From an uncultured Isosphaeraceae bacterium (lineage in GTDB: Bacteria > Planctomycetota > Planctomycetia > Isosphaerales > Isosphaeraceae): 64,000 nt of DNA. Under the pieces are notes generated by a model. That model was not told the DNA's origin. It was given only the letters and a program-made list of their open reading frames with translations, and made no database searches. The DNA lies in the NCBI GenBank assembly GCA_945957605.1, contig CAMFLR010000013.1, positions 62,001 to 126,000 of the forward strand. Reading direction: 5' to 3'. Of the stretch, positions 9,739 to 20,000 are shown in pieces (the first letter of the stretch is position 1; every line of letters begins with the position of its first letter). The position numbers were made by a program, and so were the translations under genes.

Positions 9739-11346
9739 CTATTCGGCTTTGTCGCGGTTCTCGCTGGCTTTGCCGGGCATTCGGAACTTCAAGAGGATCG
9801 GTTCGTGCCTTACGCGCGCAGAAGTAACGAACGACCAAGACTCTCGAACGCCCGGCATGCCCGCAAAGTTATATGCGGCGACATAGGGGCCTGGTGGCAG
9901 AAGGAAGCGAAATTCGCCGGTTGGAGAATCGGCCTGATCAAACAAGATGTACGATTTTTCTGGTAAGCCGGGAAGGTGAGCGCGAATTTCATTCGGAACG
10001 TCGGTGATTTCGATCCAGATCCACACGGAGCCAGGAATTGGTTTTGCATCGTCGTTAGGCCCGTCGAGAACCAGTCCCGCGGTTTCGAAGTTTTTTTCGA
10101 GCACAAGGTCGACATTCTCGGTGAGTCGACCGGGTGCGACGAAAATCAAGCTCCGAAGAAGTTGGGCAGATTGTTCCCGTCTTACGAGTACGAGGTACGG
10201 CTCGCGCGGCTTGACCTTCAATTCGTAGCGACCATTCGCGTCGGTTTCTGCTCTCAGATTCTGGTTTCTGACCGTCGGCGTCGTCCTTAGAGGAAGCAAA
10301 GACACGAGAGCGTTCGGCGCCGGCCGACCATCGGCCAGTGTTACCTTGCCGGAAAAACTTTGCTTCGGTCGTAATACGTAAGTAAATGTGTTGGATTGAC
10401 GATCAGTCGACGACAAGTTCTCGTCAAGAATCAGGCCATCTTTTGAAACGATTGGCAGAAGAGTGACATCGCCCCAGGACTCGCGAGGAAGCCAATCAAG
10501 CACGAGCGTACCGTCCTTGCCCGTCTTGAATGAACTCGAATGCAAGTAGTAGCGTAACCCTGGCTTGGTCAATGGAAGGGGGCGTGTTCCATCGGCCGAT
10601 CGAGTTAGCAGGCCTATTTCAGGCAAAGGTTTGCCGTTGGGGTCGACGGTTTTAATGTGCAATGGTGGCCGCGCACCAGTGAGCCTGAGAGTCATTTGGT
10701 CGGGAATCGGCTCATCTGGCAAAGTGCCTCTGGGACCAGAACCGGATTGTTGGTAGTCGAAACCCGCTCCCGACTTCTGGGCGCCAACGCTCCAGTTTAT
10801 TGGCTGATCGGGGAATGAGAACGACCAATATCCCAGGGCATCGGTCACTCCCGCTGCAATCGCCAAGATGTGGGAATGAAATCGCACTTGCGCTCCAGCG
10901 ATCGGTCTGGAGTTGGCGTCGATCACGCGGACCTTGTGCGACTTCATTGGGTTAAGTGCGATGCGCAATGGTCCTTTCGCGTGACTGAAACGAACAAAGA
11001 GCAGGCCAAAACGCGATCTTGCGTCCTTTGCGAGATAAAAACTACTACCGAACCTTTCTGCTTCGGCAGAGTGCCGCAAGCGAAATTCTCCCCGATTCCC
11101 GCTGCGTGTGGAAACTTCGGGTAGGTCATCGAAATAGTTGAACCTGGCATTGCCACGCTCGGTGCGTATATAGCCGGCGTCTAAGACGTAGATTTCCGCG
11201 CCAGAGACAGGATCGCCTTTCTCATCGACGACCACGCCGTCGATCTCAGCCGGTTGCGAGTTTTGCGCCAGGCCAAGACCCGTGCAAGAACCAGATACAA
11301 CGACGCAGACCAACCACGTGAGCATCCGGCGATTGGCGAATCGCAT
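9739..11346 (-). CDS. Secreted carboxypeptidase-regulatory-like (transthyretin-fold) protein
   Basis: Predicted exported protein of 535 residues. An N-terminal signal peptide (about 1-27, ending GLGLAQ) is followed by a clear carboxypeptidase-regulatory-like domain, IDGVVVDEKGDPVSGAEIYV. Further beta-sandwich repeats of the same type follow: VRVIDANSRPIAGAQVRF, IKTVDPNGKPLPEIGLL and GKVTLADGRPAPNALVSLLP. No enzymatic motif was seen. Such chains are common in planctomycetes as surface or cell-envelope proteins, sometimes encoded beside sigma factors. The gene lies 98 bp downstream of the position where the SGNH gene starts and is codirectional with it. Start ATG 11346 has no strong ribosome site; ATG 11325 is an alternative. 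Confidence 0.7.
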   Translation of the reverse strand: MRFANRRMLTWLVCVVVSGSCTGLGLAQNSQPAEIDGVVVDEKGDPVSGAEIYVLDAGYIRTERGNARFNYFDDLPEVSTRSGNRGEFRLRHSAEAERFGSSFYLAKDARSRFGLLFVRFSHAKGPLRIALNPMKSHKVRVIDANSRPIAGAQVRFHSHILAIAAGVTDALGYWSFSFPDQPINWSVGAQKSGAGFDYQQSGSGPRGTLPDEPIPDQMTLRLTGARPPLHIKTVDPNGKPLPEIGLLTRSADGTRPLPLTKPGLRYYLHSSSFKTGKDGTLVLDWLPRESWGDVTLLPIVSKDGLILDENLSSTDRQSNTFTYVLRPKQSFSGKVTLADGRPAPNALVSLLPLRTTPTVRNQNLRAETDANGRYELKVKPREPYLVLVRREQSAQLLRSLIFVAPGRLTENVDLVLEKNFETAGLVLDGPNDDAKPIPGSVWIWIEITDVPNEIRAHLPGLPEKSYILFDQADSPTGEFRFLLPPGPYVAAYNFAGMPGVRESWSFVTSARVRHEPILLKFRMPGKASENRDKAE

Positions 11347-11464
11347 TTTTCACGCACCGGTTTGGGGGAGAATATCGTGTAGAACGCGCACCAGAACGTG
11401 CGCGGCCCACGATGCCCCGCTATTATCGCGGCCCAATCCGGCGGACACCATCGCCTGGATATTT

Positions 11465-12883
11465 TTATGCAAGGATCGGTTTGATGATCTCGCCGTGCAC
11501 GTCGGTCAGCCGCATGTCGCGGCCGCTGTAGCGATAGGTCAGACGCTTGTGATCCATGCCCATAAGATGCAGCATCGTGGCGTGCAGGTCGTGCACTTGC
11601 ACCTTGTCTTCGACGGCGTAGTAGCCGTAATCGTCGGTCGCGCCGAAGACCGTGCCGCCTTTGACGCCGCCGCCGGCCATCCACATCGTAAAACCGAACG
11701 GGTTGTGGTCGCGACCGTCTGAGCCTTGCGCCATCGGCGTGCGGCCGAATTCACCGCCCCAGATGACGAGCGTCGATTCGAGCAAGCCGCGTGCTTTGAG
11801 GTCCTTGAGCAAGCCGGCAACACCACGATCGGTCGCCCGCGCATTGTTCTCGTGTCCAGTCTTCAAGCCGCTGTGCTGGTCCCAGCGATCGGCACCGACA
11901 TTGGGACAAAGCACCTCGACGAACCGCACGCCGCGCTCGACCAATCGGCGCGCGAGGAGACACTGGCGGCCGTAAAGCCGAGCTTGGGGATATTCGTCGT
12001 CGAGGCCGTACAAGTCGCGCGTTGCCTTGGATTCGTTGCTGATCTCGACGAGGCTGGGCACCGCGGCTTGCATGCGCCCGGCGAGTTCGTAGTTGGCAAT
12101 GGCCGATTCGATCGCATCGTTGGGACCGACGCGGCTGACGGTTTCGCCATCAAGCGTGCGGAGCAAATCGAGCTTCGATTTCTGCGCTCCGACAGGCTCG
12201 ATGTTCGCGAGCGGCGATGGTCCGGCCTTGAAGACCGAGCCCTGGAACGACGCGGGTAGGAAGCCGTTGTTGAAGCAATCGGCGCCGCCGGGCGGGATGA
12301 GGCCCGAGTTGAGCACGACGAAACTGGGGAGGTCGCGACACTCAGTTCCGAGACCGTAACTCACCCACGAGCCGTGGCTGGGACGCCCTTGCAGGCCCGA
12401 GCCTGTATGCATGAAATAGTTTGCGGCGGTGTGCTCGGAGAAGTTCGAGGTCATCGAACGGATGATCGCGAGATCATCAACACACTTAGCCACGTGTGGA
12501 AACAAGTCACTGACGGGGATGCCGCTTTGTCCGCGCTGCTTGAACGTCCATGGGCATTTGAGCACGTTGCCGACGTTGTTGAATTGCGTCGCCGGCACCT
12601 TCATCTTGATCGGGTTGCCGTGCTCGCGATCGAGCCGAGGTTTCGGGTCGAACGTGTCGACCTGCGATGGACCGCCGTCCATGAACAGGAAGATCACGCT
12701 CTTCGCTTTCGCCTTGAAATGCGGCGGCTTGGGCAGGAGCGGATCTTGACGGGTTGAGATTTCGGCACCGCGCGATTCATCGTTCAGTAACGCAGCGAGC
12801 GCGACGGCGCCGAAGCCATTGGCGCAACGGAAGAGCATGTCGCGACGGGAAAGAGGCGATTCGTGATATCGACCGCAGTGCAT
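11465..12883 (-). CDS. DUF1501 family protein (Tat-exported partner of PSD1 protein)
   Basis: DUF1501 protein of 472 residues, in the alkaline-phosphatase/sulfatase-like superfamily by fold. The N-terminus carries a twin-arginine motif (SRRDMLF) and hydrophobic segment, so Tat export is likely. Family landmarks are visible: SVIFLFMDGGPSQVDTFDPK, SVPVSDLFPHVAKC-like middle region, VIWGGEFGRTPMAQGSDGRDH, and the C-terminal HDLHATMLHLMGMDHKRLTYR. Start: the frame is open upstream to 12961, but ATG 12883 lies 20 bp after the stop of the PSD1 gene and directly precedes the Tat signal. The pair forms the usual planctomycete PSD1-DUF1501 operon. Biochemical role unknown. Confidence 0.88.
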   Translation of the reverse strand: MHCGRYHESPLSRRDMLFRCANGFGAVALAALLNDESRGAEISTRQDPLLPKPPHFKAKAKSVIFLFMDGGPSQVDTFDPKPRLDREHGNPIKMKVPATQFNNVGNVLKCPWTFKQRGQSGIPVSDLFPHVAKCVDDLAIIRSMTSNFSEHTAANYFMHTGSGLQGRPSHGSWVSYGLGTECRDLPSFVVLNSGLIPPGGADCFNNGFLPASFQGSVFKAGPSPLANIEPVGAQKSKLDLLRTLDGETVSRVGPNDAIESAIANYELAGRMQAAVPSLVEISNESKATRDLYGLDDEYPQARLYGRQCLLARRLVERGVRFVEVLCPNVGADRWDQHSGLKTGHENNARATDRGVAGLLKDLKARGLLESTLVIWGGEFGRTPMAQGSDGRDHNPFGFTMWMAGGGVKGGTVFGATDDYGYYAVEDKVQVHDLHATMLHLMGMDHKRLTYRYSGRDMRLTDVHGEIIKPILA

Positions 12884-12903
12884 GGCTGAGCCGTCCCATC
12901 CGA

Positions 12904-15801
12904 TCAAGGAATGAAAATGAACTCTTTCACGTTGAAGAGAACGTGACAGAGGTCGGCCCATGCCGCGGATTTGTCGTTCTTTGTTTGTGACGCAATGTAG
13001 GCGATTGCTGCTTCTTTTTCCTTCGCGCTGGGCGGACGGCCGAAGGCGGTGAGGTAAAGCTGCGTGATCTGTTCATCGGGTGCTGCGCTATTCTTGCTGA
13101 CTCGTTCGGCCCACAGTTTTGCTTGCGCCACGACGAACGGATCGTTAAGCATCGTCAGCGCCTGCGCGGGGATGTTTGAGACGTTTCGCCGGCCGGTGCA
13201 GCTCGAGGGCGTGGGGAAGTCGAACGCGAGCAGGAAGGGGGCGACGAAGTTGCGACGCACATTTTGGTAGATCGTGCGACGACCATTGCCGTCTTCGGGC
13301 CCCGAATGTCCAGGGCGTCCGCGACCGTCCATGAATGGTGTGAGATGCACCGGAATGCTGGGGCCGAACATCGTGGGATCGAGTCGACCCGAGACGGCCA
13401 GCACGGAGTCGCGCACTGCCTCGGCTTCGAGTCGGCGGACGTTCATTCGGTGCAGCAGGCGATTCGCGGGATCGGCCTTGTCACCTTCTGTATCGGCGGC
13501 GCTGCTGAGAGCATAAGTGTGAGAAAGAACCATAAGCTTGTGCATGTGCTTGATCGACCAGCCCGAGCGGATGAATTCGCGGGCGAGCCAGTCGAGCAGT
13601 TGCGGGTTGCTAGGTGTTTGGCCCATCGCGCCGTAATCGTCGGTCGAGCGGACGAGTCCTTCGCCGAAGTGGTGCTTCCAGATGCGGTTGACCATTACCC
13701 TCGCGGTCAGCGGATTCGCGGGATCGACGAGCTTTTGCGCCAGGTCGCGACGACTGATGGGCGCGGATCCGGATGCGCTTGTGTCGATCGCTTCGACAAA
13801 CCGGCGCGGGACGACATCGCCGAGCGAACGTGGGTTACCGCGAATGTGGACTCGATCGTTTTCGGGCGTTCCTTCTGTGATGGCGAGAGCGTAAATCGGC
13901 GCGGGGAGTTGCGATTCGAGCGTGCGATAGCGTTCGGCGAGAGAACGTGACTTGGGATCCGTGATTGGAACTTTGGGGCCGGAGAACGCGGTGACGGGCC
14001 CAGGTTCGCCGGGAGATTTGGCGAATACAATCTCATCAACAATCAGGTCGCCGCTGCCGTTGGAATAGCGTGAGTTGCCGCCGCTGTAGTCGATGGTTGC
14101 ACCGTCGCTCAACTCGATATATGCCTCGTGGCCGATCCACATCGTCACATCAATCGCCTGCCAGTGCGGCTGAGGGTTATTCACGTCGACCAGTAGTCCG
14201 CCGTAAATGGGCGATCGGATTTTCTCGAAACCGTCGATGACGACATTGATGCGACCGCCCGAGCCTGCCGTCAGGAAAAGAATAAACGGATGTTCGATGG
14301 TGAAAGTGCGCGATCGCAGGCTGCCGTGCAGGCGAGGCGAGGTTCGTCCACTATGGGCCAGACCAGGTTTGAGCGGCACGAGCGCAGGCTCTTTGCTGAG
14401 TTGATAATCACCTGTGCCTGTCGGTGAGTTGCCGAATGCAGACCTTGCGACGTTCCAGCCTTGATAATTTGGCGTGTTGAAGCTCTCAAAGACGACTACA
14501 TCTTTTGACGCGGCGATTGGTGCGGGAGATTTCAAAGGCGGAGTTGTCGGCTTCGCGGCGGCGACAACTTGCGATTTGAGTTCGTCGAGCGCGGCGACGC
14601 GAGGCTTGATTTCGTTGTCTTCGTTCAAGATCGCGTGATGGTGCCGCGAGCTTTTAAGAACGCCCGACAACGCGTAGTAGTCTTTAGTAGTGATGGCGTC
14701 GAACTTGTGATCGTGGCAGCGGGCGCAGGCGAGTGTCAGCCCCTGGAAGGTTTTGGCGAAGACGTCGAGCTGATTGTCAATGCGGGCGGCTTCTTCGTCG
14801 CGGAGGTCGACGGGGGAATGCGTTCCTTCGCAGAGGTAGAAAAAGCCGGTGGCGAGGATTGATTCGTTTGAGCCGTCGACCGGGTTGCAACGCGGTTTTT
14901 CGAGCAAGTCGCCGGCGATGTGTTCGGTGACGAACTGGTTGTAAGGGAGGTCGGCGTTGAAGGCGCGAATTACATAGTCGCGATAGCGCCAGGCGTCAGG
15001 GAGATCATAATCAAATTCATGTCCCGATGTTTCCGCGTAACGCACAAGATCGAGCCAGTGTCGTGCCCAGCGCTCGCCGTAGCGCGGCGAAGCGAGCAGG
15101 TGATCGACCACTTTTTCCTGCGCGTTTGAGGACGTGTCTTTGAGGAAGCCGTCGATCTCGTCAATCGTCGGTGGCAGGCCGGTGAGGTCGAACGTTACGC
15201 GACGAATCCAGGTGCGGCGGTCGGCATCGTGCGTGGGTTTGAGGTTGCTGGATTCGAGGCCGGCGAGGATGAAGCGATCGATGGGCGTGTGCGGCCAGGC
15301 GGTGTCTTTGACGTTCGGTAGGGCTGGGTCAGCGACGGGTTGCAGGCTCCAGTGTTTCTTGCGCTCGGCCCACGGTTTTCCTGTGCTCGTTGTCGCGCCG
15401 GTTTTGGGGCCGAGAGATTCGGGCCATGGGGCGTTCATTTCGACCCATTTTGTGAGCGATTGAATCTCGACCGCCGGAAGCTTGGACTTCGGCGGCATTT
15501 GGAGGTCGCCGTAGTTGATCGCGTCGACGAGCCGGCTTTCCATCGGCTTGCCAGGAACGATCGCGGGACCGGATTCGCCGCCGCTCATCAGCGCCGCACG
15601 CGAGTCGAGCCGAAGGCCACCTTTTTGCTTCTCGTCGCCGTGGCAACTGATGCAGCGCGTGACCAGAACGGGACGCACCGATTTCTCGAAGAATTCGAGT
15701 GCAGACGAGTCGGGTTTGGCATCTTGCGCGGAGGCGGGGCAAGTGCAGGCGAGGTACGCCAGAAGTCCGCAAATGTATATGAGACGTCGCTTAATTGGCA
15801 T
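12904..15801 (-). CDS. PSCyt1/DUF1549/DUF1553 (PSD1) cytochrome-domain protein
   Basis: Exported multidomain protein of 965 residues. A signal peptide (1-25, ending PASA) precedes PSCyt1 with haem motif CISCH at residues 50-54. DUF1549 shows RRVTFDLTGLPPT and RWARHWLDLVRYAETSGHEF, with a second CxxCH (CARCH) in LACARCHDHKFDAI. A central insert of about 250 residues looks like a laminin-G or lectin-type beta sandwich (FESFNTPNYQGWNV ... GRTSPRLHGSLRS). DUF1553 closes the chain: TARVMVNRIWKHHFGEGLV and RRNVSNIPAQALTMLND. Start: the frame extends to 16137, but ATG 15801 has GAGAG upstream and begins with the signal peptide. It is transcribed into the DUF1501 gene 20 bp downstream. Confidence 0.9.
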   Translation of the reverse strand: MPIKRRLIYICGLLAYLACTCPASAQDAKPDSSALEFFEKSVRPVLVTRCISCHGDEKQKGGLRLDSRAALMSGGESGPAIVPGKPMESRLVDAINYGDLQMPPKSKLPAVEIQSLTKWVEMNAPWPESLGPKTGATTSTGKPWAERKKHWSLQPVADPALPNVKDTAWPHTPIDRFILAGLESSNLKPTHDADRRTWIRRVTFDLTGLPPTIDEIDGFLKDTSSNAQEKVVDHLLASPRYGERWARHWLDLVRYAETSGHEFDYDLPDAWRYRDYVIRAFNADLPYNQFVTEHIAGDLLEKPRCNPVDGSNESILATGFFYLCEGTHSPVDLRDEEAARIDNQLDVFAKTFQGLTLACARCHDHKFDAITTKDYYALSGVLKSSRHHHAILNEDNEIKPRVAALDELKSQVVAAAKPTTPPLKSPAPIAASKDVVVFESFNTPNYQGWNVARSAFGNSPTGTGDYQLSKEPALVPLKPGLAHSGRTSPRLHGSLRSRTFTIEHPFILFLTAGSGGRINVVIDGFEKIRSPIYGGLLVDVNNPQPHWQAIDVTMWIGHEAYIELSDGATIDYSGGNSRYSNGSGDLIVDEIVFAKSPGEPGPVTAFSGPKVPITDPKSRSLAERYRTLESQLPAPIYALAITEGTPENDRVHIRGNPRSLGDVVPRRFVEAIDTSASGSAPISRRDLAQKLVDPANPLTARVMVNRIWKHHFGEGLVRSTDDYGAMGQTPSNPQLLDWLAREFIRSGWSIKHMHKLMVLSHTYALSSAADTEGDKADPANRLLHRMNVRRLEAEAVRDSVLAVSGRLDPTMFGPSIPVHLTPFMDGRGRPGHSGPEDGNGRRTIYQNVRRNFVAPFLLAFDFPTPSSCTGRRNVSNIPAQALTMLNDPFVVAQAKLWAERVSKNSAAPDEQITQLYLTAFGRPPSAKEKEAAIAYIASQTKNDKSAAWADLCHVLFNVKEFIFIP

Positions 15802-16137
15802 GGACGGCTCTCTTCCGGGAACGTAGCGAAGCACGAAGGGGCTGGATACGGAATTCGGGCGGGCAGGATCGTAGCGCCGTGCATGGCGGGGTATGGCTTT
15901 GATTATCCTCAGAATGCCCGTTATGTGCAACCGTACCCGGTGATGGGCCCGCAGGATGGACGTGTCGCAAAAACTGACATTCGTTGTGGGAAAAGGATTT
16001 TTTGAACAGAAGGAAGCGAAGGTAGCGAAGAATTTCAAATCGCAAATCAGATCCGAAGGATTCAAGGCTCGTAATTCGCGGGAGGAATTCGAGCCTTTCG
16101 AGCTTTGGGTGATTGGCGATGAACGAGCGCCGTGCAC
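15802..16137. other. 336-bp intergenic region with a recurrent-looking purine-rich segment
   Basis: Upstream region of the PSD1 gene and downstream end of the propeller gene. I see no credible gene. The segment 15990-16033 is a purine-rich run with iterated GAAGGAAGCGAAGGTAGCGAAG, reminiscent of a dispersed intergenic element (see findings). Confidence 0.4.
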
Positions 16138-17040
16138 TCACTTCAATGGACGTCCGTCCAACGGCTTGCCATTGGTGTCGAGAATCTGGAAGTGGTGGAT
16201 GCCAGGCTTGGTGGCGTCGCGATGCGTCCAAACCACCTGTTTCGCGGGTGTTACCTCGGTGAGCCTGACTTCGTTGCCCTTGGCGTGATGGCTTGTGATG
16301 ACGGTGTTGCCATTCGGCAAGCGCTGGACTCCGCAGGCGTCGTTGATCGGTCGGCCGGGCAGGTCGTCGTTGGTGACGCTCCAGATTGTTTTGCCGGCGG
16401 GGTCGACTTCGATTACCAGGTCGCCCAGGGTGCAGCCGATGAGCGTGTTGCCGTTGGGGAGGCGAATCGCCGTGAAGGGCATGTTGGGCGTTTTCACTTC
16501 CCAAACGATCTTACCCTCGGGTGTGTATTCGCGGACGACTCGGTCGAGCAGTTGCGGCACGAGGTAATTGCCGTTTGCGAGTTTGCGACTCATGCGCGTT
16601 TGCAGGTGATGATCTTTCGTTTGGGCCTGGATCGGCACCTCGACGATGATTTTGCCGTCTAAGTCGACCTCGAGCAGACGCGGTTTCGCGCCGGCTTCGG
16701 TCAATAAAACGTGGCCGTTTGCCAGCGGTTCGACCGTGTTGATTTCCGACTGCGTCCCTTTGAAGATGAGCTTGGTGTGCGTTTTGTCCTTCACCTCGAC
16801 GACTGCGCCGCCGGGATAGGTCGCGTTCTTTGAGAGTGCGAGCAGGATGCGGCCATCGGGCAAGACCCAGCCGTCGCGGGTGCCGTCGGGGTATTTCCAG
16901 GTAACTTCACCTTGATGGTTGCGAATATAAGTGGCGCCGCCAGTGGCGAGGAACCCGTGCGACACGGTATCTTCTGCCTGCGCCAGCGGCGACAATAGCA
17001 GTACGCCGAGCGCGCAAGCGAACCAACTTCGGCGAGGCAT
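16138..17040 (-). CDS. Secreted beta-propeller-like (PQQ/aryl-sulfotransferase-type repeat) protein
   Basis: Predicted exported protein of 300 residues. A signal peptide (about 1-22, ending PLAQA) is followed by repeats typical of PQQ-like or arylsulfotransferase-like propellers: EVTWKYPDGTRDGWVLPDGRILLA, NTVEPLANGHVLLTEAG, KIVWEVKTPNMPFTAIRLPNGNTLIG, and KTIWSVTNDDLPGRPINDACGVQRLPNGNTVIT. The iterated W...LPNGNTLI pattern gives about five or six blades. No catalytic residues are recognised. Start ATG 17040 has a good GGGAG ribosome site; the open frame continues upstream to 17520 only as a shadow. It is divergent from the haem-binding HEAT protein with only 37 bp between start codons. Confidence 0.78.
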   Translation of the reverse strand: MPRRSWFACALGVLLLSPLAQAEDTVSHGFLATGGATYIRNHQGEVTWKYPDGTRDGWVLPDGRILLALSKNATYPGGAVVEVKDKTHTKLIFKGTQSEINTVEPLANGHVLLTEAGAKPRLLEVDLDGKIIVEVPIQAQTKDHHLQTRMSRKLANGNYLVPQLLDRVVREYTPEGKIVWEVKTPNMPFTAIRLPNGNTLIGCTLGDLVIEVDPAGKTIWSVTNDDLPGRPINDACGVQRLPNGNTVITSHHAKGNEVRLTEVTPAKQVVWTHRDATKPGIHHFQILDTNGKPLDGRPLK

Positions 17041-17077
17041 TGAAGTCTCTCCCGTCCACTTCAGGGAAGCAGCAGCG
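17041..17077. promoter_or_regulatory. Compact divergent start region
   Basis: Only 37 bp separate the start codons of two divergent genes, and each side holds its own ribosome site (GGGAG type on the minus strand, GGGAAG on the plus strand). The promoters must therefore overlap the opposing coding sequences or leader. No clear -10/-35 boxes were identified. Confidence 0.4.
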
Positions 17078-20000
17078 ATGGTTTTGAAATTCAAATACAC
17101 GTTCATATTCGTCTCTTTGATAGTGGCGTCGTCGCGCCTGATGGCGGCGCCTCCGGGCGAGGTGGCGACGTCGGTGGCGTTCAAGGCGCCGGCGGGTTGG
17201 AAGGTGGAACTGTTCGCGTCGGAGCCCAAGCTCTGGAATCCGGTCGCGTTTTGCCTCGACGAACGGGGACGAGTGTATGTTGCCGAGGAGCATCGGTTCA
17301 ACCGGGGAACGGAAGAAAACCGCACGCGGCCGTTCTTGCTCGAAGACGATCTGCAACTGCAAACCGTCAACGATCGTCTGGCGATGTACAAGAAGTTTGC
17401 CGACCGTTTTGAAGGCGGGATGAACTGGTTCTCGAAATATGCCGACGTCGTGCGACGCATTGAAGACACCGATGGCGACGGCAAGGCCGATGTTTCGACG
17501 GTGTTCGCCGGTCCGTTCAATGGTCCGCTCGATGGCTTGGCGGCTGGCGTGATTGCGCGCGACGGCGATGTTTATCTCACGAACATCCCGAACCTCTGGC
17601 TGTTGCGCGACAAGAACGGCGATGGCGTGGCTGATGAGAAACGAGCCCTGATTCACGGCTTTGGCGTGAATGCGGGTTTTTTGGGGCACGACCTTCACGG
17701 CCTCGTTTGGGGACCGGACGGCAAGCTGTATTTCTCGGTAGGCGATCGCGGCTTTCACGTCGAAACCCCTGATGGTGCGGTGCATCATGGTCCTCGCCGT
17801 GGCGCGGTGTTCCGGTGCGATCCGGGTGGAGCGAATTTCGAGGTTGTTGCGCGCGGACTCCGCAACCCGCAGGAACTCGCGTTCGATGCCTACGGCAATC
17901 TGTTCGCCGCCGATAACAATTGCGATTTGGGCGATCATGCTCGTCTGGTTTACGTGATCGAAGGCGGCGATTCGGGCTGGAATATGTCGTACCAGACGAT
18001 TCCGCTGCCCTATCAAACAGGACCGTGGCACGCCGAGCGACTTTGGCATTTGCAGCACGAAGGTCAAGCGGCGTACATCGTGCCGCCGGTCGCGAAGCTT
18101 GGCGCGGGGCCTTCGGGATTCGTCACATATCCTGGGTTGGGGCTCGGCGAGCGTTATCGCGATCACTTCTTCTACTGCAACTATACGGGAAATGGCGGTG
18201 TCGAATCGTTCGCGCTAAAGCCACGAGGCGCGGGCTTCGAGATGGTCGACTATCATCCGGTGGTCACGCCGGTGATGGCGACCGACGTTGATTTCGGCTA
18301 CGACGGCAAAATGTACATGTCGGAATTTGGCCGTCTCGAATGGGATGGCAGCGATAGCGTCGGGCGGATCTACAAGATTTCAGATCCTGCCGTGAAGGAC
18401 GCGCGGATTGCTGAGACGCAGAAGCTATTTGCCGAGGGGTTCCGCAATCGCTCGATTGAAGAGTTGGTTGCACTTCTCAATCATCCCGACATGCGGGCGC
18501 GGCAGCGGGCGCAGTTTGCTCTCGCGGAGCGGGGTGATCGGGTAATTCCGGTGCTGGCTGATGTCGCGAGCAAATCGAAGGACACATTCCCGCGCTTGCA
18601 TGCGATTTGGGGACTGGGCCAAATCGCCCGGCAATATCCTGCCGCTGCGGAAACAGTCATTCCGCTGCTGAAGGACGGTGATCATCACGTTCGCAAAGCA
18701 GCGGCGAAGGTTCTGGGAGATGTGCAGTTCGCGGGCGGGGCATCGCAGCTTGTGGGGTTGCTTAAAGACGAAGCGATTGACGTGCGTCTGCAGGCGAGTC
18801 TCTCGCTGGGCAAGCTACGTTACCGGGGCGCGGTCGAGCCGCTCTGGGAGATGGTCAAGCGCGACGATGGCCGCGACCCGTTTCTTCGTCACGCGAGCGT
18901 GATGGGCTTGCTTGGCTCGTGTGATTCCGATGAGTTTGTGCAAAAGGCAAGCGATCCCAGCGCGGCGGTGCGAACGGTGGCGGTGCTGGCACTCAGGCGT
19001 TTGGCCGATCCGCGGATTGTGAGTTTTTTGAACGATAAAGATTTGCGCGTGGCGAACGAGGCGGCTCGCGCGATTAACGACTTGCCGATCGAAGCTGACA
19101 CGGCTTTGCTGGCGTCGCAGATTGACCGGCGCGATACAGGAGAAATTGCTCCACTCCTCCGCCGGGCGATCAATGCGAACTTTCGTCTTGGTGAAGAGGA
19201 CAACGCCGAGGCGCTTGGGAAATTTGTGACGGATGCGTCGCGGCCGATGGAACTGCGTCTCGAGGCGCTCGAAGCCCTTGGTGATTGGTTCAAGCCATCG
19301 CAGCGCGATCGAGTCACAGGCTTCTGGCGTCCCCTGCCCGAGCGTTCGGCCAAGGAGGCGCGTGAAGTACTTGGTGAAATCACACCGACACTACTGAACC
19401 AACCGCCGACGGAACTGCAGGCCCGCGCGATCGAATTGGGGACGAAGCTCGGCGTCGAGTCGGGCGATTCGACGATGGTGGCGATTTTTGGCGAACGTAA
19501 GAATGCGACACCGCTTCGGCTCGCGGCATTGCGCCGTTTGGCGGGTCGCGATCGCGAGGTGGCTTATCGCACGATGACTCAGGCGCTTGGTGATGCGGAT
19601 GTCGAGATTCGTTCCGAGGCGCGTAAGCTCTATGCGAAGCTTGATCCGGGTAAGGCGATTCATTCGCTCGAAGGAGTGCTTGACGATGCGAAATCGCCAA
19701 TCAGCGAGCGGCAGGATGCTTTCGCGGTGATCGCGACGATCGACCCGGAACATGCGCAAAGGGTGTTGGCAAACTGGCTCAGTCGCTTCAGTAAAAACCA
19801 GGTGGCTGACGGACTCCAGCTCGACCTGATTGACGCGATTCAGGCGCGTGGGTCGAACGAGACGAAAGCCGGACTGGCCAAGCTGTTGGATCAGCGCGAA
19901 AAAACTGCTCCGCTGGGTAAGTATCAGGTCGCGCTCAAGGGCGGAAATGTCGCGCGAGGTCAGGCAATTTTCAAAGGCAATCGGATGGCGCAGTGCACGC

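Noticed and set aside
15801..16137. 112-residue N-terminal extension of the PSD1 gene (frame open to 16137)
   Set aside because: It lies before a good signal peptide and ribosome site at 15801, has no family similarity, and coincides with a repeat-like intergenic segment.
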